A stretch of DNA of 34,323 nt from Thiopontia sp964344435 (GCA_964344435.1 CAYFNH010000012.1:1-34323), one strand, 5' to 3'. Shown: positions 23,014-30,218, counted from the first letter of the stretch. Program-made: numbers and translations. The notes: a model not told the origin generated them from the sequence alone.

Positions 23014-24099
23014 CTATCGGTAATGGGCCATATTCAGTGGCTTCCGCCTGGCACCCCACGCTCCTGCAGCTCCATCAAATACCCCGGCACAAGCGGTGCC
23101 ACACTGGTTGCACTCTCCCCGTTCACTCAAATTCCACTCCGAAAGCTGGTACCAGTCACGCCCAATCAACAATTCACCACAGTGGTGACAATAGGTACTG
23201 CCCCCCTGTTTGTCATGCACATTACCGGTATAGACATGGTACAGTCCATTGTGCAGTGCAATCTCACGTGCCCGCTGCAGCGTAGCCAACGGAGTTGGCG
23301 GCAGCTCGACCATTTTATAGTCGGGATGGAAAGCGCTGAAGTGAAGAGGAACCTCTGGCCCCAGCTCGTCGACAATCCAGCGACTCATCGCATCCAGCTC
23401 TGCCGCGGAGTCATTTTGCCCGGGGATCAGTAGTGTGGTCAGCTCGAACCAGACATCGGTTTTCCTTTCGAGATAGCGCAAGGTATCAAGCACCGGTTCA
23501 AGATGGCCACCACAGAGCCGGTGGTAAAAATCCTCGGAAAACCCCTTGAGGTCGATATTGGCCCCATCCATCTCGGCAAAAAAATCCTCTCGTGCCTGCC
23601 CCTGGATATAGCCTGCAGTCACCGCCACCGAACGAATCCCCTCAGCACGGCAGGCGCGGGCCACATCAACCGCATACTCGAGAAAAATTACCGGATCATT
23701 GTAGGTGTAGGCGACACTGCGGCAGCCACTCTCTCTGGCGGCACGGGCAATCATCTCCGGAGTGGCCCGATCCTGCATCCGGTCCATCTGCCGTGCCTTG
23801 CTCAGATCCCAGTTTTGGCAGAACTTGCAGGTAAGATTGCACCCCGCAGTGCCAAAGGAGAGGATCGGGCTACCGGGCAGAAAATGGTTCAGCGGCTTCT
23901 TCTCGACCGGATCAATCACAAAGCCACTGGAGCGCCCATAGCTGGTGAGCACGACCTCATCCAGCTCTCTCTTGCGTACAAAACAGAGACCCCGCTGCCC
24001 CTCCTTGAGCTGGCACTCACGCGGACAGAGGTCGCACTGCACCTTGCCATCCGGCAGAGGGTGCCAATAGGTTGTCGGGTGGGCTGCTGCAAGCTGCAT
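23014..24099 (-). CDS. amrS: AmmeMemoRadiSam system radical SAM enzyme
   Basis: A 361-residue radical SAM protein. N-terminal cysteine cluster (CDLCPRECQ 22-30, CF 39-40) as in pyruvate-formate-lyase-activase-like proteins; the radical SAM cluster CNLTCKFC at Cys87, Cys91 and Cys94; NWDLSKAR after it; a TIM-barrel core; and a C-terminal zinc-ribbon-like tail (YCHHCG and CNQCGTAC) that should add further metal sites. The reaction of this family is not established. The partner families Memo and AMMECR1 lie divergently on the other strand, 58 bp away. The gene heads an operon with the unknown membrane protein and an aldehyde dehydrogenase. Confidence 0.93.
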   Translation of the reverse strand: MQLAAAHPTTYWHPLPDGKVQCDLCPRECQLKEGQRGLCFVRKRELDEVVLTSYGRSSGFVIDPVEKKPLNHFLPGSPILSFGTAGCNLTCKFCQNWDLSKARQMDRMQDRATPEMIARAARESGCRSVAYTYNDPVIFLEYAVDVARACRAEGIRSVAVTAGYIQGQAREDFFAEMDGANIDLKGFSEDFYHRLCGGHLEPVLDTLRYLERKTDVWFELTTLLIPGQNDSAAELDAMSRWIVDELGPEVPLHFSAFHPDYKMVELPPTPLATLQRAREIALHNGLYHVYTGNVHDKQGGSTYCHHCGELLIGRDWYQLSEWNLSERGECNQCGTACAGVFDGAAGAWGARRKPLNMAHYR

Positions 24100-24157
24100 T
24101 CTATTGTTCCAGTGCTATACTCAGACTAACTATAGTAGAGCGCATGGAGATCAGCCA

Positions 24158-24949
24158 GTGGTACGTGACCCCGCCGTTGCCGGCACCTTCTATCTCGACA
24201 ACCCCGCCCAGCTGCGGCAGATGGTGCAACACTACCTTACTCAAGGGAAAGGTAGCACACTCCGCCCCAAGGCACTCATCGCCCCCCACGCAGGTTACCC
24301 CTACTCCGGGCCAATTGCCGGTTCTGCCTACCGCAGTCTGTTGCCACTGCGTAAGCAGATCACGCGGGTGGTGCTGCTCGGCCCCTCCCACCATGTCGCC
24401 TTTCATGGCCTGGCGGCACCAACCAGCACTGCATTTCGCACCCCGTTGGGCGAGATTGCGGTTGATCAGACGGCCATTGCTGAAATCGCCGACCTTTCCC
24501 AACTCTATCAGCTGGATCAACCGCACCAGGCGGAGCACAGCCTGGAGGTGCAACTCCCTTTCCTGCAGGAGGTGCTGGGAACCTTTTCCCTGATCCCACT
24601 GGTTGTCGGGATGGCAGAACCCTCCGCCGTTGCCGAGGTGCTGGAGCGCCTCTGGGGGGGCGATGAAACCTTGATCGTGGTCAGCTCCGATCTCAGCCAC
24701 TACCTCCCCTATGCCGCAGCACAGCAGATGGATAGCAGCAGCTCCGAGGCGATCGAACAGCTGGATGAGCACCGTCTTCAGCACGAGAGTGCCTGTGGAC
24801 GGATGCCGATCAACGGCCTGTTACATCTGGCCAAACAGCGTCGGCTGCAGGAGGAGACCGTGGATGTGAGAAACTCCGGGGATACCGCCGGTGATAAAAG
24901 CCGTGTGGTCGGGTATGGTGCCTACCTGTTTGCGGAGCCACAACCATGA
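24158..24949 (+). CDS. Memo-family protein (AmmeMemoRadiSam system protein B)
   Basis: A 263-residue protein of the Memo family, related to extradiol-type metalloenzymes. Conserved residues visible are PHAGY (His44), GPSHH (His78, His79), EHSLEVQLPFL (His126), SSDLSHY (His180) and ACGRMPI (Cys212), matching the metal-site histidines and cysteine known from human MEMO1. I chose GTG 24158, giving MVRDPAVAGTFY, because family members begin this way and GGAG lies 8 bp upstream. A TTG at 24104 would add 18 unconserved residues. It is followed by the AMMECR1 gene. Confidence 0.92.
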   Translation: MVRDPAVAGTFYLDNPAQLRQMVQHYLTQGKGSTLRPKALIAPHAGYPYSGPIAGSAYRSLLPLRKQITRVVLLGPSHHVAFHGLAAPTSTAFRTPLGEIAVDQTAIAEIADLSQLYQLDQPHQAEHSLEVQLPFLQEVLGTFSLIPLVVGMAEPSAVAEVLERLWGGDETLIVVSSDLSHYLPYAAAQQMDSSSSEAIEQLDEHRLQHESACGRMPINGLLHLAKQRRLQEETVDVRNSGDTAGDKSRVVGYGAYLFAEPQP

Positions 24950-24962
24950 ACCACCCAAAACC

Positions 24963-25520
24963 ATGAACCACACTACGGAACAACGCACAGAGATGCTGAA
25001 GCTGGTGCGCCACTCCATCGAACAGGGGCTGGAGAGTGGAGCAGCACTCAATGTAGATCTGCAAATGCACGCCCCCTATCTGCAGCAACCCGGAGCCAGT
25101 TTTGTCACCCTCGAGATCAACAACCAGCTGCGAGGCTGTATCGGCAGCCTTGAGGCACACCGGCCACTGGGACAGGATTTGGCAGAGAATGGCTTTGCTG
25201 CTGCCTTTCGTGACCCCCGCTTTCCTCCCTTGACTCAACCGGAATACCCCAGAGCCCAAATCAAACTCTCACTGCTGAGCAGACCGCAACCGATGCAATT
25301 TGATTCAGAGCATGATCTGCTACGCCAGCTATTACCAGGGATGGATGGGCTCATTCTTGCGGAGGGTGCTCGCCGTGGCACCTTTCTCCCGTCCGTCTGG
25401 GAACAGCTTCCCAACCCGACCGACTTCCTCAACCATCTCAAGCAGAAGGCGGGACTACCTGCAAACTACTGGTCCGACAGCATCCGTATTGAACGCTATC
25501 GGACAGAGCAGTTCAGCTAG
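24963..25520 (+). CDS. AMMECR1-domain protein (AmmeMemoRadiSam system protein A)
   Basis: A 185-residue AMMECR1 protein with the invariant LRGCIGSLEAHRPL (56-69), FAAAFRDPRFPPL, IKLSLLS and the C-terminal GTFLPSVWEQLPN segment. Length is normal. AMMECR1 and Memo proteins are repeatedly found with the radical SAM enzyme, and in some genomes fused, so the three act together, but the reaction is unknown. The start ATG 24963 is the second of two ATGs inside a 13-bp direct repeat (24942-24954 and 24959-24971); the first, at 24946, overlaps the memo stop but reads MNHPKP and stops. No strong ribosome-binding site. Confidence 0.93.
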   Translation: MNHTTEQRTEMLKLVRHSIEQGLESGAALNVDLQMHAPYLQQPGASFVTLEINNQLRGCIGSLEAHRPLGQDLAENGFAAAFRDPRFPPLTQPEYPRAQIKLSLLSRPQPMQFDSEHDLLRQLLPGMDGLILAEGARRGTFLPSVWEQLPNPTDFLNHLKQKAGLPANYWSDSIRIERYRTEQFS

Positions 25521-25647
25521 GGAACCTACCCGAATGGCATCAAGAGTAGTGGTGCATAGTGCGGCCTGTCCCTCTCCTGTACAGCGCGACAGGAACTATC
25601 GCACCCCAGTTTCAACCATATTCGAGATTGATTGGTATTCACTCCCA

Positions 25648-25678
25648 TTGACTCCGTACCTGACTACGGTGTTAAGGT
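25648..25678 (+). promoter_or_regulatory. MerR-family-type promoter/operator before the CDF exporter
   Basis: -35 TTGACT (25648-25653), a 19-bp spacer and -10 TAAGGT (25673-25678). The spacer carries the dyad CCGTA-CCTGAC-TACGG (25654-25669). The over-long 19-bp spacer with a central dyad is the hallmark of promoters untwisted by MerR-family activators. Compared from memory with the Tn21/Tn501 mer promoter, the -35 and -10 are identical and about 14 of 19 spacer positions agree. No merR-like gene is present in the window. The rest of the 223-bp gap holds only a weak interrupted inverted repeat near 25556-25595. Confidence 0.75.
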
Positions 25679-25743
25679 GATGATCCATTCATAATTTCAA
25701 GACAATTTATCCAGGAAGATTCGTAACCACGAGGTAGAGAGTG

Positions 25744-26688
25744 ATGCATACCGAGACACTGAATCAGTGGCAGCATGACCACGATTTTATGGCCTACAAC
25801 CATCAGGGAGAGCGAATGGCGTATTACGTCCTGCTGCTGACCGCCGTGACCATGGTGGTCGAAATCACGGCAGGAACCCTCTTTGGCTCAATGGCTCTGC
25901 TTGCTGATGGTTGGCATATGGGAACTCACGTCGCCGCCTTCCTGATCACCATTTTTGCCTATCGTTACGCCCGAACCCATGCAGACAACCCTGCCTACGC
26001 CTTTGGTACCGGGAAGGTGGGCGTATTGGGCGGGTTCGCCAGTGCGGTTGCGCTGGCAGTGGTTGCACTGATGATGTTGCTGGAGTCCCTGCAACGAATC
26101 ATTGAACCTCAGTCCATCCAGTTCAACGAGGCGATTATGGTCGCTGTAATTGGGTTGATCGTAAATGTTGTGAGCGTTTTCCTGCTTAAAGATGACCACC
26201 ACCATCATCATCACCACGATCATGAACACCACCATGGACATCACCATCACGACCACAACTTGAAGGCCGCGTATATGCATGTGATTGCAGATGCCTTCAC
26301 CTCACTGCTGGCCATCGTGGCACTGCTGGCTGGAAAATATTATGGCTGGAACTGGATGGATCCGGTGATGGGCATCGTGGGCGCCATCATCATTACCCGG
26401 TGGGCCTATGGTCTGTTGTCGGAGACCTCTCCGATCTTGCTGGACGGAAGTATTGAGCAACCCTATCAACATGAGATACAGCAGGCCATCGAGTCTGATG
26501 CAGACAACCGTATCGCAGACCTTCATGTCTGGAAGGTAGGCGCCAACCATTATGCTGCAATCATTTCATTGGTAACACACCATCCGCAAAATACGGAGCA
26601 CTATAAAGCACTACTGAAAAGGTTTGACCGACTCTCCCACGTAACAATCGAGGTTAACCAGTGCCATTCCGAGCCTTGCCTGGGATAG
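25744..26688 (+). CDS. CDF-family metal cation efflux protein, DmeF-like
   Basis: A 314-residue inner-membrane metal/H+ antiporter of the cation diffusion facilitator family. The binding-site signatures are ADGWHMGTH in TM2 (Asp55, His58) and HVIADAFTS in TM5 (His179, Asp183). Between TM4 and TM5 is a very His-rich cytoplasmic loop (151-171) carrying about 15 His with Asp/Glu, and a C-terminal domain includes ADLHVWKVG. This arrangement recalls DmeF, which exports Co/Ni/Zn/Cd-type ions; the metal is not certain. I chose ATG 25744 (GAGG 9 bp upstream) rather than the adjacent GTG 25741. The mer-like promoter upstream supports induction by a soft or borderline metal. Confidence 0.92.
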   Translation: MHTETLNQWQHDHDFMAYNHQGERMAYYVLLLTAVTMVVEITAGTLFGSMALLADGWHMGTHVAAFLITIFAYRYARTHADNPAYAFGTGKVGVLGGFASAVALAVVALMMLLESLQRIIEPQSIQFNEAIMVAVIGLIVNVVSVFLLKDDHHHHHHHDHEHHHGHHHHDHNLKAAYMHVIADAFTSLLAIVALLAGKYYGWNWMDPVMGIVGAIIITRWAYGLLSETSPILLDGSIEQPYQHEIQQAIESDADNRIADLHVWKVGANHYAAIISLVTHHPQNTEHYKALLKRFDRLSHVTIEVNQCHSEPCLG

Positions 26689-26698
26689 CCCGTTACAA

Positions 26699-26713
26699 TT
26701 ACATTCAGTTACA
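26699..26713 (+). promoter_or_regulatory. Direct-repeat response-regulator box, copy 1
   Basis: TTACATTCAGTTACA: two TTACA half-sites with a 10-bp period, followed by AA and, 14 bp after the repeat, CAGACAT. An additional TTACA precedes at 26693 and another occurs at 26741. The same box stands at 30174 and 30204. Tandem half-sites one helical turn apart are typical of OmpR/PhoB-family regulators, and this box lies upstream of the operon that encodes such a regulator. Confidence 0.6.
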
Positions 26714-26796
26714 AACTCAGTAGAGACAGACATAGTCGAGTTACATAGGCCAAGTACAATCTGCAATCCAACAGAGACTGAACATGGAGATCGAAT

Positions 26797-26997
26797 ATGC
26801 AAAAAACAGTTACGGTAGCGAACGTAATGTGCGGTGGTTGTGCAAACACCATCACCGAAAATCTCTCTCGGATTGATGGCGTAGATCAGGTCCATGTTAA
26901 CGTGGAGGAGAAGAGCGTAACCATGGAGCTGGATGAGAACCGAATGGATCAGGTTAGCAACACACTATCTGAACTGGGTTACCCTGTTCAGGAATAG
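26797..26997 (+). CDS. Small HMA copper-chaperone-like protein
   Basis: A 66-residue CopZ/Atx1-type protein with the metal motif VMCGGCANTI (Cys12, Cys15) and the complete beta-alpha-beta-beta-alpha-beta HMA fold ending LSELGYPVQE. It would bind Cu(I) or a similar ion in the cytoplasm and pass it to the P-type ATPase, whose HMA domain has MVCAGC. The stop is immediately followed by the ATG of the response regulator with no gap, so chaperone and regulator are made together. GGAG lies about 10 bp before ATG. Confidence 0.92.
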   Translation: MQKTVTVANVMCGGCANTITENLSRIDGVDQVHVNVEEKSVTMELDENRMDQVSNTLSELGYPVQE

Positions 26998-27726
26998 ATG
27001 GTGACGATCAACAAGCCAGATCGGCTACTGGTTGTTGATGATGATCCGGAGATCCGCCGGCTGCTAAAAAGCTATCTGGAAAAATCCGGATACCGCTTGG
27101 AGGTTGCTGCAGATGGCACACAAATGTTTGCTGCACTGGAGCGCAGCTTTTTTGATCTGATCATTCTCGATTTGATGTTGCCGGGAGAGGATGGACTCTC
27201 TCTGCTGAGAAAGTTGCGTATCGACTCCAATATTCCTGTCGTCATGCTGACGGCAATGGGAGAGGAGACCGATCGCATCCTCGGCCTCGAGATGGGTGCC
27301 GATGATTACCTCCCCAAACCATTCAGTCCGCGTGAGCTACTGGCAAGAATCAAAAGTGTTCTGCGCAGAAGCGCCACACTGCCGAACCCATCCCCGCAGG
27401 AAGGCACGGAGGCCCACTTTCTGGGCTGGATACTGGATCTGCAACAGCACCATCTACTCTCCCCCGAACAGGTTGTGGTGCCTTTGAGTGGGGGGGAGTT
27501 TCGACTGCTGCGGGTCTTTGTTGAACATGGTGGACGGGTTTTGAGTCGCGACCAGTTGCTGGAGTTCACACAGGGGCGTGAATCGAATCCATTTGACCGA
27601 AGTGTTGACGTATTGGTGGGGCGGATTCGCAAACGGCTGCAGGAAGACTCCAAAAACCCGCAAATGCTGCACACGGTGCGTGGAGAGGGGTACCTCTTCT
27701 CCCCGGAGGTGGTATTCAAGGGATGA
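26998..27726 (+). CDS. OmpR-family response regulator
   Basis: A 242-residue regulator. Receiver domain with the acidic pocket DDD (14-16), phospho-acceptor Asp58 in LDLMLPGEDG and Lys in LPKPFSPREL. The winged-helix DNA-binding domain (about 135-235) has LSGGEFRLLRVFVEHGGRVLSR and RSVDVLVGRIRKRLQ, ending VRGEGYLF. It is like OmpR/CusR proteins. The gene abuts the chaperone gene and overlaps the kinase by ATGA. The TTACA direct repeats at 26699, 30174 and 30204 are its probable targets. Confidence 0.95.
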   Translation: MVTINKPDRLLVVDDDPEIRRLLKSYLEKSGYRLEVAADGTQMFAALERSFFDLIILDLMLPGEDGLSLLRKLRIDSNIPVVMLTAMGEETDRILGLEMGADDYLPKPFSPRELLARIKSVLRRSATLPNPSPQEGTEAHFLGWILDLQQHHLLSPEQVVVPLSGGEFRLLRVFVEHGGRVLSRDQLLEFTQGRESNPFDRSVDVLVGRIRKRLQEDSKNPQMLHTVRGEGYLFSPEVVFKG

Positions 27727-29147
27727 AAATCCGCCTCTTTCCCCGCTCACTCTATGGTCGCCTGCTGCTGATCTTGATGGTTGGGCTGATGGTACCTCAA
27801 CTGCTCAGCGCACTGGTTCACCTCTATGATCGGGATACGGTACTGCATCAGACAATGGGGCTGGAGAGTGCCGAACGGATCAGTTCGATCGTCTCCTTGA
27901 TGGAGGCTACCGCAGCGGACAAACGAGAGGAGATTATCAACGCATTGAGTGGCTATCCGTTGGAGATTGCACTGAATGAGACCAAAAACAGAGAGAACCA
28001 TGCCAACTCGCCTCGTTCGGATGGAGAGCATGAAAGTACCATGCAACTGTTTCAGAGTTATCTGCAGCGGAAACTCCCTATCGGACATGAGGCCCATGTT
28101 GAGGTGGTGGAGTCCGAACGAATGTCTGACTGGATGGGTTCGATGGAGCCTCCCCCGCAGATGCAGGCAATGCATCAGCAGATGAGCCAACGCATGGGGC
28201 ACCAACTTCGGGTTAAATCCTTTCATGTACAGGTTCGTCTGACCGATGGTGCCTGGTTGGACTTCCACTACTTTCTATCGAGGAAGATCTTTGCATGGCC
28301 GCTACGCATGGTGGTGGCGTTGGGTTTACTGATGGTCGCCGTACTTTTCCTGACCTGGATTGCGGTACGCTGGGTAACACGACCGCTTTCGACACTTTCC
28401 AAGGCAGCCGAGGCATTCGGGCGCGACATCCAGCATGCCCCACTGGCGGTAGAGGGGCCGACAGAGGTCAGGCAGGCGGCAGAGGCCTTTAATACCATGC
28501 AGCAGCGCCTCAGCCGCTACATTGGAGATCGTGCACGCATTCTTGCTGCGGTATCCCATGACTTGAAAACACCGATCACTCGGCTGCGGCTACGCACCGA
28601 GTTGATGGAGGAGCAGCCACTGAAAGAGGAAATTCAGGCCGACCTCACCCATATGGAGGAGATGGTTCACTCCACCCTGGACTTCATGAAGGGGACAGAG
28701 AGCAAGGAACCACGCCAGAAAATGGATCTGCAGGCACTACTGGAGAGCATGCAGGAGGATCTCTTCCCGCTGGGTATTCAATTTGAGCTACAGGGGGAGA
28801 TCAAACAACCGGTCACGGTACAGCCCCATGCGATCAAACGCTGCCTGAGCAATTTGCTGGAGAATGGCGCCCGCTATGGAACAGGAGCGGTCGTGGTAAC
28901 CCTGAGCGCCCAGGACCACAGCGTAATCATCTCCATCCATAACCAGGGGGAACCGATCCCAGAGGCTGAACTGGAGAAGATTTTTGAACCGTTCTACCGG
29001 GTTGAATATTCCAGAAACCGGGAGTCCGGGGGAACCGGGTTGGGACTGAGCATTGCTCGAAACATTGTGCAGGCCCATGGCGGTGAGCTGCACCTGGAAA
29101 ATGCACCTCAGGGCGGCATTACCGCCACGCTTGTATTGCCCTGTTAA
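27723..29147 (+). CDS. Sensor histidine kinase with Met-rich periplasmic loop
   Basis: A 474-residue membrane kinase. TM1 about 10-30, periplasmic domain 31-195, TM2 about 196-214, HAMP 215-265, HisKA with His279 (VSHDLKTPITR), N box in CLSNLLENGARYG, and a G2 box GGTGLGLSIARNIVQAHGG. The G1 region reads IHNQGEPIPEAELEKIFEPFYR, where N replaces the usual D, as in CusS-like copper kinases from memory. The periplasmic domain has seven methionines in residues 134-158 with His151 and His160, a composition suited to Cu(I)/Ag(I) sensing. The start overlaps the regulator stop (ATGA). Confidence 0.93.
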   Translation: MKIRLFPRSLYGRLLLILMVGLMVPQLLSALVHLYDRDTVLHQTMGLESAERISSIVSLMEATAADKREEIINALSGYPLEIALNETKNRENHANSPRSDGEHESTMQLFQSYLQRKLPIGHEAHVEVVESERMSDWMGSMEPPPQMQAMHQQMSQRMGHQLRVKSFHVQVRLTDGAWLDFHYFLSRKIFAWPLRMVVALGLLMVAVLFLTWIAVRWVTRPLSTLSKAAEAFGRDIQHAPLAVEGPTEVRQAAEAFNTMQQRLSRYIGDRARILAAVSHDLKTPITRLRLRTELMEEQPLKEEIQADLTHMEEMVHSTLDFMKGTESKEPRQKMDLQALLESMQEDLFPLGIQFELQGEIKQPVTVQPHAIKRCLSNLLENGARYGTGAVVVTLSAQDHSVIISIHNQGEPIPEAELEKIFEPFYRVEYSRNRESGGTGLGLSIARNIVQAHGGELHLENAPQGGITATLVLPC

Positions 29148-29163
29148 CCGAGAGAGAAAGAAG

Positions 29164-29598
29164 ATGATGATCAAAAAAATGAAATGGTTCACTTTGGCTA
29201 TTGGCCTCTGTAGCGTCACAACCTCAACCTACGCCAACAATGACTCAAGGCAACTGGTTGAGCTCCCGCCGATGATGCAGCAACACATGATGGGCAATAT
29301 GCGCGACCATCTGGCTGCAATCAATGAAATCCTGCTGCAGATGGGAGAGGGAGAGCTCGACCAGGCGGCCGAGCTGGCCGAGTCCAGGTTGGGGATGAGC
29401 TCCCTGCAAGCACATGGAGCCAGCCACATGGCCGGCTTCATGCCGGAAGGGATGCGCAATACCGGCACCAGCATGCACCATGCCGCCAGCCGTTTCGCAC
29501 TCAAGGCACAGGAGGGCGATCTACTGCCTGCTTATCGTGCGTTGTCAGAGATCACCTCGGCCTGTGTCGCCTGCCATGCGGGGTATCGAATTCGTTAG
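29164..29598 (+). CDS. Cytochrome c'-like (class II) periplasmic protein
   Basis: A 144-residue exported protein with a signal peptide (about 1-24, cleavage after TYA) and a single C-terminal heme motif CVACH (134-138). The helical body and the C-terminal heme position suggest a four-helix class II cytochrome c. It has Met/His-rich stretches (PPMMQQHMMGNMRDHL and MHHAASRF), unusual for cytochrome c' and suggestive of copper contact. It begins 16 bp after the kinase stop, so it is the fourth gene of that operon. The stop is interlocked with the stop of the convergent SHOCT gene. The second ATG at 29167 is an equally possible start. Confidence 0.82.
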   Translation: MMIKKMKWFTLAIGLCSVTTSTYANNDSRQLVELPPMMQQHMMGNMRDHLAAINEILLQMGEGELDQAAELAESRLGMSSLQAHGASHMAGFMPEGMRNTGTSMHHAASRFALKAQEGDLLPAYRALSEITSACVACHAGYRIR

Positions 29599-29807
29599 CC
29601 ACGCAGATCCTCCCGCTTGCGCAGATAGGTCTCTCGATCAATCTGCCCACTGGCGTAGTTTTCATCGAGAATATCCTGGGCATTTTTCTCTTCATGAGAG
29701 GGTGGTATGGAGAATGGCTTGCGCTCCACCACCACCCAGATGAGCAACCCCAGGATGATGAGCCAAAATAGTCCACCAAAGCCACCACCAATCATCATTG
29801 TTTCCAT
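29595..29807 (-). CDS. Small SHOCT-domain membrane protein
   Basis: A 70-residue protein: one TM helix (about 7-27, GGLFWLIILGLLIWVVVERK) and a C-terminal SHOCT-type motif DILDENYASGQIDRETYLRKREDL (start 45), which is a short helical oligomerisation domain. The function is unknown. AGGAGAG precedes ATG 29807. It follows the CxxC-less HMA-like gene after 12 bp. Its stop overlaps the stop of the convergent cytochrome gene (TTAG at 29595-29598), leaving no room for a terminator. Confidence 0.85.
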   Translation of the reverse strand: METMMIGGGFGGLFWLIILGLLIWVVVERKPFSIPPSHEEKNAQDILDENYASGQIDRETYLRKREDLRG

Positions 29808-29819
29808 CAGAAGCTCTCC

Positions 29820-30131
29820 TTATTTTGGGGGCTTGTTACAGCAAGGAGAGGGGCGTACCGATGCATTCTCCCTGCCGATATGGTCACTGGATTGATGAAA
29901 TTTCCCCATCCATTTCGACCACAAGCCCTGTTGAACGACAACACCTGCATCCACAAGATTTTGCATTATGGTTTGGTAGTCCATCGTGCGAACATCGTAG
30001 ATCACCGTAATCCGTGTTCCATTGTGGTTCCACTCCACGGAATTTGCCCCCGACAGAGAGCCAACCCTTGTTGAAGAGCTGGCTACCCGGAACCGACGTT
30101 TTACCTGCCATGCATTTTGAATCTTGCTCAT
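29820..30131 (-). CDS. HMA-like small protein lacking CxxC
   Basis: A 103-residue protein without signal peptide. Residues about 8-66 (QVKRRFRVASS, NSVEWNHNGTRITVIYDV, TIMQNLVDAGV) follow the beta-alpha-beta-beta-alpha order of heavy-metal-associated domains, but the CxxC loop is absent. The C-terminal tail is polar and holds two adjacent cysteines (PCCNKPPK). It might be a structural or regulatory relative of copper chaperones. The fold assignment is by eye and tentative. The gene is the first of a two-gene unit with the SHOCT protein and is divergent from the Met-rich/cytochrome/CopA unit, with a regulator box on its own strand. Confidence 0.7.
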   Translation of the reverse strand: MSKIQNAWQVKRRFRVASSSTRVGSLSGANSVEWNHNGTRITVIYDVRTMDYQTIMQNLVDAGVVVQQGLWSKWMGKFHQSSDHIGRENASVRPSPCCNKPPK

Positions 30132-30173
30132 ACCTTGATCATAGGTGAGATAAACCGTTTTTCCTCCCTTTTT

Positions 30174-30188
30174 TGTAACTCAATGTAA
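30174..30188 (-). promoter_or_regulatory. Direct-repeat response-regulator box, copy 2
   Basis: On the minus strand TTACATTGAGTTACA followed by AAAA: two TTACA half-sites with a 10-bp period, about 43 bp before the start codon of the 29820-30131 gene. It is a close match to copies 1 and 3 and is oriented towards the minus-strand genes. Confidence 0.6.
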
Positions 30189-30203
30189 CCCCTTATGCTG
30201 CTG

Positions 30204-30218
30204 TTACATTCGCTTACA
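30204..30218 (+). promoter_or_regulatory. Direct-repeat response-regulator box, copy 3
   Basis: TTACATTCGCTTACA followed by AA, then CAGACAT 14 bp after the repeat at exactly the same distance as in copy 1. It is oriented towards the Met-rich protein, cytochromes and CopA. A TATAGT (30266-30271) downstream may be the -10. Copies 2 and 3 face apart with 15 bp between them. Confidence 0.6.

Noticed and set aside
24101..24784. Open frame of 227 codons antisense to the memo gene
   Set aside because: The plus-strand frame carries all Memo motifs; the antisense product has no recognisable domain.
25556..25595. Interrupted inverted repeat (GTGCG..CCTGTC / GACAGG..CGCAC) as terminator of the AMMECR1 gene
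   Set aside because: The stem has large internal loops and no T-tract follows.
26194..26262. Low-complexity CAC/CAT repeat as a microsatellite or CRISPR-like repeat
   Set aside because: It is in frame and encodes the His-rich loop of the CDF exporter.
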